Below are positions 16,551-25,996 of a DNA stretch of 64,000 nucleotides, in pieces; position 1 is the stretch's first letter, and the number at the start of each line of letters is the position of its first letter. The DNA is from Acetohalobium arabaticum DSM 5501 (GTDB lineage: Bacteria > Bacillota > Halanaerobiia > Halobacteroidales > Acetohalobiaceae): positions 2,387,289 through 2,451,288 of the forward strand of contig NC_014378.1 in NCBI RefSeq assembly GCF_000144695.1, read 5' to 3'. Under the pieces are notes generated by a model. That model was not told the DNA's origin. It saw only the letters and a program-made list of their open reading frames with translations, and ran no database searches. The position numbers and the translations under genes are program-made.

Positions 16551-17708
16551 TTAAAGATGATTAACTACTTTTTTTAATCTAGTAAGCCCTTCTTTTAACA
16601 TTGACCTAGGACAAGCTATATTAATTCTTTGAAAACCACTTCCTCCAGTTCCAAAGATATGTCCTGGATTTAAAACTAATTTACCTTCTTTTTGAATTAA
16701 ATCATTAAGTACTTCATCTTCTAAACCTAGGGACCGAAAATCTAGCCAAACTAAGTATGTCCCTTCCGGTTGAATTACATTTATCTGTGGTATCTCTTCT
16801 GTTATATAGTTACATAAAAAATCAAAATTATCCTCCAAATATACTAAAAGCTCTTCCAGCCATTCTTCCCCATAATTATAAGCTGCTTCTAATGCCGTAA
16901 CAGCAAACGCATTCAATCTGCCAATTCTAGTTTGTTCTAAACTATGCTGATATAAAGTCCTTATTCTTTTATTGGGAATAATGATATTTGATGCTTGAAT
17001 TCCTGCTAAATTAAATGTCTTACTTGGAGCATTACAGACTATACAATTCTGCTTAAACTCTTCTGAAATAGAAGCAAATACTGTATGTTCATATTCTTCA
17101 AAAATTAAATCTGAATGAATTTCATCTGCAATTACAATTACATTATTTTTGATACATAATTCTCCAAGTCTTTTCAACTCTTCTGGAGTCCAGACTCTTC
17201 CTACTGGATTGTGCGGACTACACAACATCATTAATTTAACTCTTGAATCAATTTTTTTCTCTAAATCATCCAAGTCCATAGTATAGCGTGTCCCATCAAA
17301 CTGTAAAGGATTATCAACTATATGACAACCGTTATTTTTTATAGCATCAAAAAATGGATAATAAACAGGTGGTTGAATGATAACTTTATCTCCTGAATTA
17401 GTTAAACATCTAACTAACATATTTAAAGCAGGAACAACTCCTGGACTAGTACAGATCCACTCTTTTTTTATATCCCATTGATGGCGCTTTTTCATCCATT
17501 GAATAATAGCTTGATAATAAGAATCAGAAATTTCGCTATAACCAAAAATACCATGTTCTACTCTTTCTTTAAGGGCCTTTCTAACTGCTTTAGGCGATTT
17601 AAACTCCATATCAGCAACCCACATAGGAAGCATATCTTTATCATCAATTATATTCCACTTAAGAGAATTAGTATTCTTACGATCAATTACTTCATCAAAA
17701 TTAAACAT
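16551..17708 (-). CDS. MalY/PatB-family PLP C-S lyase (cystathionine beta-lyase type)
   Basis: 385-residue fold-type I aminotransferase-like enzyme of the MalY/PatB subgroup, which typically cleaves cystathionine, cysteine or cystine to thiol, pyruvate and ammonia. Seen: LPMWVADMEF near the N-terminus, PPVYYPFF, LCSPHNPVGRVW, and NAPSKTFNLAG with the PLP lysine. ATG 17708 follows GAGGAGGAG; the upstream frame to 17729 lacks a better site. It is preceded by a strong hairpin and a cystine-type ABC transporter and followed by the double-cubane pair, suggesting degradation of an imported sulfur amino acid. Confidence 0.88.
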   Translation of the reverse strand: MFNFDEVIDRKNTNSLKWNIIDDKDMLPMWVADMEFKSPKAVRKALKERVEHGIFGYSEISDSYYQAIIQWMKKRHQWDIKKEWICTSPGVVPALNMLVRCLTNSGDKVIIQPPVYYPFFDAIKNNGCHIVDNPLQFDGTRYTMDLDDLEKKIDSRVKLMMLCSPHNPVGRVWTPEELKRLGELCIKNNVIVIADEIHSDLIFEEYEHTVFASISEEFKQNCIVCNAPSKTFNLAGIQASNIIIPNKRIRTLYQHSLEQTRIGRLNAFAVTALEAAYNYGEEWLEELLVYLEDNFDFLCNYITEEIPQINVIQPEGTYLVWLDFRSLGLEDEVLNDLIQKEGKLVLNPGHIFGTGGSGFQRINIACPRSMLKEGLTRLKKVVNHL

Positions 17709-17734
17709 AATAACTCCTCCTCTAAACAAATTAC

Positions 17735-17764
17735 GAACACAGATACTTTTCAGTACCTGTGTTC
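17735..17764 (-). promoter_or_regulatory. intercistronic hairpin before the C-S lyase
   Basis: GAACACAG(A/G)TACT on both arms gives a 13-pair stem with a four-base loop and no U-run. It lies between the transporter ATPase and the lyase ribosome site, so it may adjust relative expression or protect the upstream mRNA end. Confidence 0.55.
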
Positions 17765-17780
17765 ATAATTGTTAATAATA

Positions 17781-18512
17781 TTATAAAACTGTTTCCAAAA
17801 ACTGCATAGTTCTAGGGTTCTGAGGATTATTAAATATTTTCTTAGGTGTATCTTGCTCTACTATCCTTCCATTATCCATAAACACAATTCTATCCGCTGC
17901 TTCATTAGCAAATCCCATTTCATGAGTAACAATTAACATAGTCATATCTTCTTTTGCCAAAGATTTTATAACTTCCAATACTTCTCCAACTAACTCAGGA
18001 TCTAAAGATGAAGTAGGCTCATCAAATAACATAACTTCCGGATTCATAGCCATTGCCCTACCGATTCCAATTCTCTGTTTTTGTCCACCCGATAATTGAG
18101 ATGGATAACTATCTCTTTTATCACTTAATCCAATCTGTTCAAGGATATTTAATCCAATCTCTTTAGCTTCTTCTTTATTCATTTTCTTTACTACAACCAA
18201 GGCTTCAATAATATTCTCTAGGGCTGTCTTATTTTTAAATAAATTATAAGTTTGAAAAACCATAGAAGTCTTTCTTCTCAATTTGTGAATATCATATTTG
18301 GTCATCTCTTCTATATTAACTTTTAAATCACCAATGTCAATCATACCTTCATCCGGTTCTTCCAAATAATTTATACATCTTAATAATGTAGATTTTCCTG
18401 TACCTGAAGGTCCAATTATTACAACTACTTCACCTTTATTTATTTCTAAATTTATTTCTTTTAATACTTTTAAATTATCAAAACTTTTATATAATCCTTC
18501 TATTTTTATCAT
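17781..18512 (-). CDS. amino acid ABC transporter ATPase
   Basis: 243-residue ATPase of the polar amino acid uptake family (GlnQ/TcyC/HisP). Walker [11 protein letters not shown]-loop FQTYNLF, signature LSGGQKQR, Walker B VMLFDEP, H-loop [11 protein letters not shown] 18512 follows AGGGTG; the frame opens nine bases earlier at a GTG that is part of this ribosome site. With the permease and binding protein upstream it forms a complete importer. Substrate is probably cystine or another sulfur amino acid, judged from the C-S lyase and rhodanese neighbours only. Confidence 0.9.
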   Translation of the reverse strand: MIKIEGLYKSFDNLKVLKEINLEINKGEVVVIIGPSGTGKSTLLRCINYLEEPDEGMIDIGDLKVNIEEMTKYDIHKLRRKTSMVFQTYNLFKNKTALENIIEALVVVKKMNKEEAKEIGLNILEQIGLSDKRDSYPSQLSGGQKQRIGIGRAMAMNPEVMLFDEPTSSLDPELVGEVLEVIKSLAKEDMTMLIVTHEMGFANEAADRIVFMDNGRIVEQDTPKKIFNNPQNPRTMQFLETVL

Positions 18513-18522
18513 ATTAATCACC

Positions 18523-19191
18523 CTAATAAGCCTTATTCATCTTTATTTCTAACTTTTTCTGTAGATAACTAAATAATTGCACAATACCCCAATATATAAT
18601 TATAACATTAGTAAAAGCTTCAAAGTATCTATAAGCTGCTGCTCCTTCCATTTGAGCTGTAGCCATAACTTCAGTAACTCCTATTGTAAAGGTTAAAGCT
18701 GTACCCTTTATAATATTTATAAAGCTATTAGACAGTGCTGGAATAGCAACTCTTGCTGCTTGAGGTAAAATAATTCTTTTCATTGCTTGCAGATAAGTCA
18801 TTCCCACAGATAAAGCTGCTTCCATTTGTCCTTTCTCCACAGAAGATATAGCTCCTCTAATAGCTTCAGACATATACGCACCTGAATTAAGGCTAAGCCC
18901 CATTATTGCAATAGTAAAACCACTTGCTTCCTTTAAAACCGGAATTAATTGAGGCAGACCAAAATACAAGAAAAACAATTGAGTAATCAAGGGCGTTCCC
19001 CTGAAAAAAGAAACATAAACTTTTGTAAGAGGATATAAAATTTTTACCTTTGTTTGAATAATAATAGCAATAATTATTGCTATTATTATTCCAAATAACA
19101 AAGATAGTAATGACATGCCCAGTGTTATGTTTAATCTCTTAAGCATTAATGGAAATAAATTTAAAGCAAAATCAAAACTAAAAGACTGCAT
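18523..19191 (-). CDS. amino acid ABC transporter permease
   Basis: 222-residue HisM/GlnP-family inner-membrane permease with about five membrane segments and the EAA-loop region [23 protein letters not shown] 19191 is chosen because GTGGGG lies nine bases upstream and itself begins the longer frame. It ends 10 bases before the ATPase and follows the binding protein by 26 bases. A single permease implies a homodimeric channel. Confidence 0.9.
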   Translation of the reverse strand: MQSFSFDFALNLFPLMLKRLNITLGMSLLSLLFGIIIAIIIAIIIQTKVKILYPLTKVYVSFFRGTPLITQLFFLYFGLPQLIPVLKEASGFTIAIMGLSLNSGAYMSEAIRGAISSVEKGQMEAALSVGMTYLQAMKRIILPQAARVAIPALSNSFINIIKGTALTFTIGVTEVMATAQMEGAAAYRYFEAFTNVIIIYWGIVQLFSYLQKKLEIKMNKAY

Positions 19192-19217
19192 AATTATAAA
19201 CCCCACTTATTAAACTT

Positions 19218-20039
19218 TTATTTTTGAGTAGTATCAAGACCAAACCATTTCATAGATAGCTTCGATAATGTACCATCTTTATGCATTTCTTTAATTACTT
19301 TATTGATTTCTTCTATTATTTTTTGACTATCAGTACCTTTAACAAATGGATAAGCATTTACTTCCGTACCTACTTTCGTGTTTGCTCCCATTAACTGCAA
19401 ATCTAAATTTCCTTGTTCAATAACAGTTTGAGACTTAATTGCTGCCTGCCAACAAGCATCAAGTCTTCCTGTTTCCACTAACTTCTCTAAAGGAGCTCCA
19501 TCATAAAGTTTCATATTTAAATTAAGATTTCTCTTTTTATTTAACTTTTCTAGGGTTCTTTCACCATTTCCACCTAACCAAGCCCCAACTTTTTTACCTT
19601 TTAAATCTTCAGGAGTTTTATAAGAACTATCTTTTCTTATTATAAAATCATATTTACTATAAGCATAAGGTGTTGTGAAATTATACTTTTCACTTCTTGC
19701 TGGAGTAATAGACATTTGATGAGCAACAGTATCTATTTTACCAGCATCCAACATCCCCATTAATCCACTAAATTGAGATACTTTAAATTCAACTTTATAA
19801 CCAGTTCTTTTAGCTATTTCATTCCATACATCAACTTCAAATCCTTGCAGTTTATCATTCTTTTTAAAACACCACGGATTATAAGTACCCCCTGTTCCCA
19901 CTGTTATAACCTTTTCATTCTTCTTATTTACATCACCATCTCCAGATAACCAATCAAAAAATCCTGCCATTGTTGCTGTCGTCATTGCTACTACCATAGT
20001 CAAAGCTAAAATTGTTACTAATAAACTTTTCTTGTTCAT
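19218..20039 (-). CDS. amino acid ABC transporter substrate-binding protein
   Basis: 273-residue SBP_bac_3-family protein (cystine/polar amino acid class). Signal sequence MNKKSLLVTILALTMVVAM ends near ATMAG and there is no lipobox Cys. The mature protein opens GFFDWLSGDGD, a motif shared with the rhodanese upstream (GFFDWFTGG). Ligand-site-like sequences are PWCFKKNDKLQGFEVDVWNEIA and SITPARSEKYNFT. AGGAGGG precedes the ATG. First gene of the importer, separated by 144 bases from the rhodanese. Confidence 0.9.
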   Translation of the reverse strand: MNKKSLLVTILALTMVVAMTTATMAGFFDWLSGDGDVNKKNEKVITVGTGGTYNPWCFKKNDKLQGFEVDVWNEIAKRTGYKVEFKVSQFSGLMGMLDAGKIDTVAHQMSITPARSEKYNFTTPYAYSKYDFIIRKDSSYKTPEDLKGKKVGAWLGGNGERTLEKLNKKRNLNLNMKLYDGAPLEKLVETGRLDACWQAAIKSQTVIEQGNLDLQLMGANTKVGTEVNAYPFVKGTDSQKIIEEINKVIKEMHKDGTLSKLSMKWFGLDTTQK

Positions 20040-20183
20040 TTTATTCCCTCCTAAATTTTTAATCTATAGTGATTAAAACATCACCATCTCTATATGATTA
20101 CTAAAATCTCCTTATGTTTTTTTATATTTACTCCTTTTTTATTAAATCTTATATTGTATATATAAATAATTTATACTCTTTAA

Positions 20184-21962
20184 TCACTCTTTTCTTGGAT
20201 CTCCAAACTCTACAGGATTTTCAGGATTTCTACTCCATTCATACCAACCACCATCAAATACTGATATATTTTTCCAGCCCATTAAATAAGCATCAAACAT
20301 AGCAAGTCCACCTCTCCATCCTGTTCCACAGAAAAACGCAGATTCATTTTCAGGATTAATATCCCAGTCAGCCCACATCTTTTCTATTTCTGGATAACTC
20401 CTCATAGTCCAATCTGGATCAACAAAATGTTCAGAATGGTATGCATCTGAACCACCATGTCCCCAGACAGAACCTGGAATACGTCCTTTTTCATCAAAAT
20501 AAGAATATCCACCATTATTTTTGCCTATATATTCATCCCAAGAAACAACTGCTACCAATCTACCATTAGGATCTTTAAGTAATTCCTTTGCTTGGGGGAC
20601 GTTGATATAATATTCTGGATGAACTGGAATCCTAGCTCCAAAATCAGCTCCTGTTTGCCATTCTTTTATTTCCTTTTTTAAAGAATGTCCAGTTTTCTTC
20701 CAAACTTGATAGCCTCCTACTTGCCATTCATTCACTCCTTTTTCTAATGAATAACCTGCTCTTTCCCAAGCCTGGTATCCACCATCTAACATTCTAACAT
20801 CTTCTACTCCAGCATACATAAGTACTGAAATCAATCTTCCTGCAGCCATAGGCTCTTCACTATATACAACAACTAATGTATCTTTAGTTATACCTGTCTT
20901 TTTAAAAAGTTCTTTTAATTTGGCATCAGAGACTATATTCCACAACGGTGGTCCTTCAATTTCATTAGTATCAACATATATAGAAGTTGGAATATGCCCT
21001 TTTTTATAGTGACCAAACTTTTTATAGTTAGTATCAATTATTACAAAATCTCTTCCATCATAGGTTGCTGGATCTTTACCATCAATTAAATCCTTAACCC
21101 AATTAGGAGAAACAAGTTTTGAATAGTTTGGCAGTTTATCCATTGGAAGATCATTATTAGCACTCCACTTAACTATTCCATTCTTATAAATTGCTACATC
21201 TTTATAATCTAATTCATCTTTTAAAAACAGTCCTAACTTTTTACTTTGAGAATCTTTATAACCATAAATTACAATTTTTCTATCTGATGTAACTCCTTTA
21301 TTTTTTAGAGTATCTATTAACTCTTCATTTTCTAGTAATTCAAGCCAGGATACTGGAAAATGTACTGCACCTTTAATATGTCCACCTCTTGTCTCATCTT
21401 TTAATTTCCAACCATTATAAGCAGCATCACTACGAACATCAACTACTACTAAATCTTGAGTTCCTAATTGAGTTGCTAACTTTTCTGTAGAGATAGTAGC
21501 TAATTTTTCATCAACTACTAATTGCTCATATGGCCAACCAGCTTGTCCATTCTCTAAAATATAAAGTCTCTTTTCTTTAATACCTTGAGAAGAGAGATAC
21601 TGATAAGTTCTTTCTGCTCCTCCACCACCACGAGGACAGACAATTACAATATCATCATCTGACTTTTTAAGCTGGGTTAATATTCTATCTAACTTAGCTT
21701 TATCTTGCTTTGATTTCACTGGATAAGCATATGTACCAATAGCCCCTTTAATATGATGATTATTAAAGTCCTCCTGTGGTTGAATATCAACTAATAGAAA
21801 TTCTTTCTCTTGCTCTATACTTTGCTTTAACTTTTTAGGGGAATAATACTTAAATTCACTACCACCTGTAAACCAATCAAAAAATCCGGCCATTGTTACT
21901 GTGCTTACTGCAAGTACCATTACTAAAAATAAGATTGTTACTAATAAAGTTTTTCTCCTCAT
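20184..21962 (-). CDS. exported four-domain rhodanese
   Basis: 592 residues with an N-terminal signal (MRRKTLLVTILFLVMVLA) ending near TMAG. Four rhodanese folds follow, judged from HIKGA/HIPTS-type and GRIPGS motifs. Domain 1 has catalytic VCPRGGGG. Domain 2 has IYGYKDS and domain 3 VYSEEPMAAGR, both without Cys. Domain 4 has FFCGTGWRG. So the first and last may transfer sulfane sulfur and the middle two look structural. Between domains 3 and 4 a 22-residue tandem duplication (GYQAWERAG / GYQVWKKTG) is visible. ATG 21962 follows AGGAGG. It acts outside the membrane, next to the amino acid importer. Confidence 0.85.
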   Translation of the reverse strand: MRRKTLLVTILFLVMVLAVSTVTMAGFFDWFTGGSEFKYYSPKKLKQSIEQEKEFLLVDIQPQEDFNNHHIKGAIGTYAYPVKSKQDKAKLDRILTQLKKSDDDIVIVCPRGGGGAERTYQYLSSQGIKEKRLYILENGQAGWPYEQLVVDEKLATISTEKLATQLGTQDLVVVDVRSDAAYNGWKLKDETRGGHIKGAVHFPVSWLELLENEELIDTLKNKGVTSDRKIVIYGYKDSQSKKLGLFLKDELDYKDVAIYKNGIVKWSANNDLPMDKLPNYSKLVSPNWVKDLIDGKDPATYDGRDFVIIDTNYKKFGHYKKGHIPTSIYVDTNEIEGPPLWNIVSDAKLKELFKKTGITKDTLVVVYSEEPMAAGRLISVLMYAGVEDVRMLDGGYQAWERAGYSLEKGVNEWQVGGYQVWKKTGHSLKKEIKEWQTGADFGARIPVHPEYYINVPQAKELLKDPNGRLVAVVSWDEYIGKNNGGYSYFDEKGRIPGSVWGHGGSDAYHSEHFVDPDWTMRSYPEIEKMWADWDINPENESAFFCGTGWRGGLAMFDAYLMGWKNISVFDGGWYEWSRNPENPVEFGDPRKE

Positions 21963-21976
21963 TTCATTACCTCCTA

Positions 21977-22303
21977 TCAAATAGTAGAAAAAATAATTTT
22001 TCTTTCCTCAATAATATTAGATAAAGAAGACTTAATTGTATCTAGATAAGGACAAGGGGCATCTCTACAACTACTATCAGTAATACAAGAGGTTAGTATT
22101 ATTTTATCTGCTCCTTCATCAATTAGCTTCTGAGCTCTAATACTTATCCCCTTACCTGGACAACCACCACATGTAACCATTCCTACTAACTCTATCTCTT
22201 TTAGATCTTTAAATTTTTTCTTTCGCTCTTTAATTAAGTCTAAACATGGTTTAGCAATACATTCATCTTCCTTTTTTAGACACCTAATAATTGCTACTTT
22301 CAC
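21977..22303 (-). CDS. CGGC-domain protein
   Basis: 108 residues with cysteines in IIRCLKKEDEC, KPCLD, VTCGGCPGK and TSCITDSSCRDAPCPYLD, the pattern of the CGGC domain family, small proteins thought to bind metal or act in redox. It starts overlapping the stop of the upstream small gene by a base and ends 14 bases before the rhodanese start, so all three are one message. No function is established for the family. Confidence 0.75.
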   Translation of the reverse strand: MKVAIIRCLKKEDECIAKPCLDLIKERKKKFKDLKEIELVGMVTCGGCPGKGISIRAQKLIDEGADKIILTSCITDSSCRDAPCPYLDTIKSSLSNIIEERKIIFSTI

Positions 22304-22521
22304 TAAATATTCAACCCCTTAGTAAAAAATCTATCTAAATTACTTAATTGTGTAGTCTTGAATCTATTTAATAAAATTTCTTTAAATGTACTATAATGAG
22401 TCCAGTCGATAACTGTAATATCTTCTTGAGCTATCTTTTCTTTCATCTCTTCTAAATTAGGACAGGGAAAATCTATAGGAGTTCCTAACTTAATACATGA
22501 ACCTATTAATCCTAGCTTCAT
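22303..22521 (-). CDS. small CGGC-like protein
   Basis: 72 residues: MKLGLIGSCIKLGTPIDFPC then PNLEEM. The G-x-C...FPCPN pattern echoes the C-terminal DAPCPYLD of the next gene. Stop and next start overlap, indicating translational coupling. It could be a shortened relative of the CGGC family. Function unknown. Confidence 0.55.
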   Translation of the reverse strand: MKLGLIGSCIKLGTPIDFPCPNLEEMKEKIAQEDITVIDWTHYSTFKEILLNRFKTTQLSNLDRFFTKGLNI

Positions 22522-22686
22522 TATTCCACATCCTTAATCTTAGCCTATTCTGCAGGATAAAATAGTAAGAGAGACAAAATTATTTTATCACCTGTTTACT
22601 TTATCCTAAAAAGCTCTTCAAGTTTTCCTTTATTCAACCTCTTACCTATAAAGCATACTTTACTAGTTGTTATAAAATTATTTTTA

Positions 22687-23031
22687 TTAATCGATTTCTT
22701 TTTTACTGGAAAAATCATCTTGACTATAAAATATATCTTGAAAATCTACTTTTTCTTTTTTTAAAAGTAACTTTAATTTATTTAAAGATAATTTATTCCA
22801 ATCTTTTGTTATTATATTGGCCTTTGCATTTAACTGTCTTAGAGAATCAATTATATTGATAATCTTTTCTTCATCTACAAACTGACTCTTGCTTAATAGC
22901 AAAGTCGAAGCATTAACTATTTGATCTTCAAAAAATTCTCCAAATACTTCACTCTGCTCAAAATAATCTACACTATCAATTATAGTAATTAATGAAGGTA
23001 ACTTTACATACTCTATATTAAAGTTCTGTTA
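22687..23031 (-). pseudogene. CobW/P47K-type GTPase remnant lacking the P-loop
   Basis: Open frame reading FNIEYVKLPSLITIIDSVDYF, then QIVNASTLLLSKSQFVDEEKI and KANIITKDWNKL. This follows the CobW family order (switch region, LLxKxDLVxEE-like block, LNxxAxI-xxT-W). In the family the G4 motif would read NKxD; here it is SKSQ. An in-frame stop lies just before the first residues and no N-terminal P-loop is present, so the gene is truncated. The annotated-looking 71-codon frame from 22902 is only its tail. Confidence 0.55.
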
Positions 23032-23073
23032 AGTTATATGAAATTTATATCTTTCTCCTTTTCAATGATCTTA

Positions 23074-24036
23074 TTAAGCTACTTCTGTTTCCTGACTCTG
23101 TTGTCGATTCCAATTACGATAAAAATAACCTAAGTATTTAAATAAAACAAATAAAACTAAAATAATTGATAAAACTTCCATGATCTGAGCAGAATAACCA
23201 AGTAAAGGATTACCAAACTGCTCTTCTAAAAATTTTATAGTTAATTTTAAACCTATTGCCGTTATAACAAAGGGAAAAGTAAAAGCAGAAAAACTAGGAT
23301 AAAACCCAACTTTAAGCATTCTAGGAAGATAAATAACAACTCCCGTTGCCATTATCAAGGTCAATACTGTTAGCCAACCTACCAATAATAAATTTTTTTC
23401 TGGAAAAGCATTCATATACCCAGCTAAACAAAGCCCTGCCGGAGCTGTAAAGATAGAAATGGTAGGTAATGCTGGCTTTTTAATCTCTTTAATCCAGAAA
23501 ACTCGATAACTAACTACTGGAAGTAAAATCATATAACTAATAAACCCAAACCAAAAGATTGACTGGCCTAACAGAATATGATTAAAAGCAGGAGCAGTTA
23601 CACTAGCAACTACTATTCCTACATAAACGATAAAGTAACTAGGAAATACTTGCTTAATATCAAAGTTCAAAATAAAACGACTAGAAAATGAGATAATCAA
23701 CAAACCATGAAGAATTATCCCACCATACCAAATATACAAAGCCAATGGAAAAGAAAGCTTAATAATATAACTAGCTAAAATCATAATTCCCATAGAAAAG
23801 GTAGGAGCTACACTTGCTACTATAGAATTTTCCAACTCCTTTAAAAAATTTTCACGGTCAATAAGAAATCGTATAACTAAAAGCACAGCTATTAGTGTAG
23901 ATAATATTCCAGCTATATATCGATATTGACTACCATAAGGACGAATTAAATTCCCTAGACCAGCCAGTCCAAGCATCAAACCTGCTATCGGAATTGGGAT
24001 TTGTTTAAAAATATTAGTCATCTTAACCTTCTTCAT
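23074..24036 (-). CDS. TDT/SLAC1-family membrane transporter (TehA-like)
   Basis: 320 residues with about ten predicted membrane helices. The N-terminal IPIPIAGLMLGLAGLGNL and the central FTAPAGLCLAGYMNAFP are typical of the tellurite-resistance/dicarboxylate/SLAC1 superfamily, which includes sulfite exporters and anion channels. ATG 24036 follows the stop of the upstream gene directly; a second in-frame ATG at 24021 has GAAGG before it. In this sulfur locus an export role for sulfite, thiol or another anion is plausible but unproven. Confidence 0.8.
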   Translation of the reverse strand: MKKVKMTNIFKQIPIPIAGLMLGLAGLGNLIRPYGSQYRYIAGILSTLIAVLLVIRFLIDRENFLKELENSIVASVAPTFSMGIMILASYIIKLSFPLALYIWYGGIILHGLLIISFSSRFILNFDIKQVFPSYFIVYVGIVVASVTAPAFNHILLGQSIFWFGFISYMILLPVVSYRVFWIKEIKKPALPTISIFTAPAGLCLAGYMNAFPEKNLLLVGWLTVLTLIMATGVVIYLPRMLKVGFYPSFSAFTFPFVITAIGLKLTIKFLEEQFGNPLLGYSAQIMEVLSIILVLFVLFKYLGYFYRNWNRQQSQETEVA

Positions 24037-24498
24037 TTACTCAATCACTCCATCGACAATAAATCTTTCCATTACCCAAGCAGCTACTTCACCAGTTATT
24101 TGAATACAGTGTTCAGCTCGCTCGGGACTATCAAATTCAGCAAAATCTTTAGTCAAAACTCGACAACAAGTAGAACCATACTCCTCTTTAATATAATCAT
24201 GTAAGTCAGCACTAGCTGGAAAACATTCCTCAGGCATAGGCGCTCCTGGTTCAGTTCGACCATACTTAAGTCCTAAAGCCATAACTCCTCCACTAATTGC
24301 CCCACATAAGCATTTAGACTTTCCAATTCCAACTGGAAAACCAGAAGCTAACTTAACCATTTCAGGTGGCATTTCTTCTCCTACTAGCTCATTAATTGTA
24401 GTTAATACAGATTCTGAACAGAAAAAATCCCCTCTTCTAAAATATTCTTCTGCCTTCTCTCTTGCTTCTTTAACTAATTTTTCTTGTTTTTGATTCAT
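24037..24498 (-). CDS. C_GCAxxG_C_C family redox protein
   Basis: 153 residues with FFCSESVL, KCLCGAISGGVMALGLKYGR, EECFP, STCCRVLTKDF and EHCIQITGEVAAW. This is the conserved C-GCAxxG-C-C pattern of a family thought to bind metal or undergo redox chemistry. It ends at the start codon of the TDT transporter, so the two are coupled. A deleted copy of this gene lies at 13984-14126. Exact function unknown. Confidence 0.82.
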   Translation of the reverse strand: MNQKQEKLVKEAREKAEEYFRRGDFFCSESVLTTINELVGEEMPPEMVKLASGFPVGIGKSKCLCGAISGGVMALGLKYGRTEPGAPMPEECFPASADLHDYIKEEYGSTCCRVLTKDFAEFDSPERAEHCIQITGEVAAWVMERFIVDGVIE

Positions 24499-24553
24499 TA
24501 TTATTCCCTCCTATAATTATAAGATTTCTTTTTATCTCATCCTTCTAATTATC

Positions 24554-24587
24554 AAAAGGAGTTTCATAATATTATGAAACTCCTTTT
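24554..24587. terminator. 34-base perfect palindrome terminator
   Basis: AAAAGGAGTTTCATAAT and its exact reverse complement with no loop bases. A- and T-tracts at the ends let it stop transcription from either side. It separates the second double-cubane pair from the C_GCAxxG-TDT genes. Confidence 0.75.
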
Positions 24588-24653
24588 ATCTTAGAATTTG
24601 CCCTTATACTACTCTATAGTCTAAGCCTGCATCTTTTTAAGCAATAATACAAC

Positions 24654-25931
24654 CTAACCTTGAATCATTTCTAAAAAAGCCTCAATTCGAGTATTTAACT
24701 GGCCAGTATCACTATCACTAAAGTCACTTTCAATTTGAGTAACTGGAATATCTTCTTCCTTTAAAGCTTGCGAAATCTTTTTATATTCCATACTATAAGT
24801 CTGACAGAATTGTAGATTATAATAAATCACACCATCAACATCATACTCCTCAGCTAATCTTAATATATCATCAACCCGATCATCATTAGGAGTAAAACAA
24901 GCACAATTAATATTCATTGCTCTTTCTGTTAAGTTATCAATCTGTTCTTCTAAAGTTTCTCCACCTTCTGGTACCTTGTTTTCAAAATAACGAGTTCCTG
25001 TACAAGTCTCTTCACAAACTACAACCCCACCATTACTTTCAATCAAGTTATGGATCTTCCAACTAGGTAACGGCATAGGAGTTCCAGCAACTAAAATTCT
25101 AGGTGCATCTTCATCTGCTATACCTTCTCCAGCCTCAATTCTATTTTCTAACTCATCACAAAGTGTACTAGTCTTTTCAATAAATCGTTCTGGATCATCA
25201 AAAAAGGCTAACTGGGTAATTAATAAAGCATCTTTACCACTAATTGGAACTGGATCTGCTTTTCTAGTATCATATAATCGCTGTAGCACATCACGTTTTT
25301 TATTAATTAATTCAATAGCCTCAGCTGCTTTTTTCGCCTTAATTTCTCTACCACTAGTTTCTTCAATATGTTCTTTAAAACGATTAATTTCTGACTTCCA
25401 TAATTCACGAGCAGCATCTGATTTAGTTTGTGGTAATTCCATCACATAAGTAGGAATTTCTTCATCTAGTATCTCCCAAGCCTTTTTCTTCCCATCACAA
25501 GTTGTTTCTCCTACTACAAAATCTGATACTTCAAAATAAGGACAAATTTTATCCATTTTAAACCCTAATGAAGATTTAATTAACGGACATAAGTCATTGT
25601 TAGGCAGCTCTTGTTCAGCCGCCTCAATAGGAAATTGAGCCCCTGCACAAAGACCTATACTAGCTCCTCCTGCAGCAGTAACTAATTCATCAGGTACAAA
25701 CACACAAAATGAAGAAATTACCGGATTGCCAGCCTCTTTTTCTTCAACTAATTCCTTTACTCTAATTCCATGAATATCATCAACTACAAAATCAAAATAA
25801 TCCATTCCTGCTGGTCGATTATCCTGACTAAGATAAACTTCTTCGTAAACTTCTGGTAACGGCTCTAAAAAATCATCATGTTTTTCCACATCCATTCCTA
25901 AACTTTCCCACATGTCATAATGTTTAGCCAT
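24654..25931 (-). CDS. double-cubane cluster protein-type reductase, copy 2
   Basis: 425 residues, paralogue of 15330-16487 with a longer N-terminus (MAKHYDMWESLGMDVEKH). Conserved cysteine blocks: NDLCPLIKSSLGF, KICPYFE, GETTCDGKKKAWE, CEETCTGTRYF, INCACFTPND and LQFCQTYSMEY. Single subunit plus single activator again points to the DCCP type. ATG 25931 follows AAGGAGG; the frame extends to 25952 without a better site. It follows its activator by 65 bases. The substrate is unknown. Confidence 0.8.
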   Translation of the reverse strand: MAKHYDMWESLGMDVEKHDDFLEPLPEVYEEVYLSQDNRPAGMDYFDFVVDDIHGIRVKELVEEKEAGNPVISSFCVFVPDELVTAAGGASIGLCAGAQFPIEAAEQELPNNDLCPLIKSSLGFKMDKICPYFEVSDFVVGETTCDGKKKAWEILDEEIPTYVMELPQTKSDAARELWKSEINRFKEHIEETSGREIKAKKAAEAIELINKKRDVLQRLYDTRKADPVPISGKDALLITQLAFFDDPERFIEKTSTLCDELENRIEAGEGIADEDAPRILVAGTPMPLPSWKIHNLIESNGGVVVCEETCTGTRYFENKVPEGGETLEEQIDNLTERAMNINCACFTPNDDRVDDILRLAEEYDVDGVIYYNLQFCQTYSMEYKKISQALKEEDIPVTQIESDFSDSDTGQLNTRIEAFLEMIQG

Positions 25932-25996
25932 TAATTTTTCCTCCTTGAGCATATATTATATTCTTTATAAATATTTCTTATCTACTCCCCAAATTT

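Noticed and set aside
16551-17708. Histidinol-phosphate or aspartate aminotransferase
   Set aside because: The LPMWVADMEF start and overall layout fit MalY/PatB C-S lyases better, and the neighbours concern sulfur rather than histidine.
22687-22902. A 71-residue independent small gene
   Set aside because: The same frame is open further upstream with CobW-like sequence, so the Met at 22902 is internal and the whole is a truncated gene.
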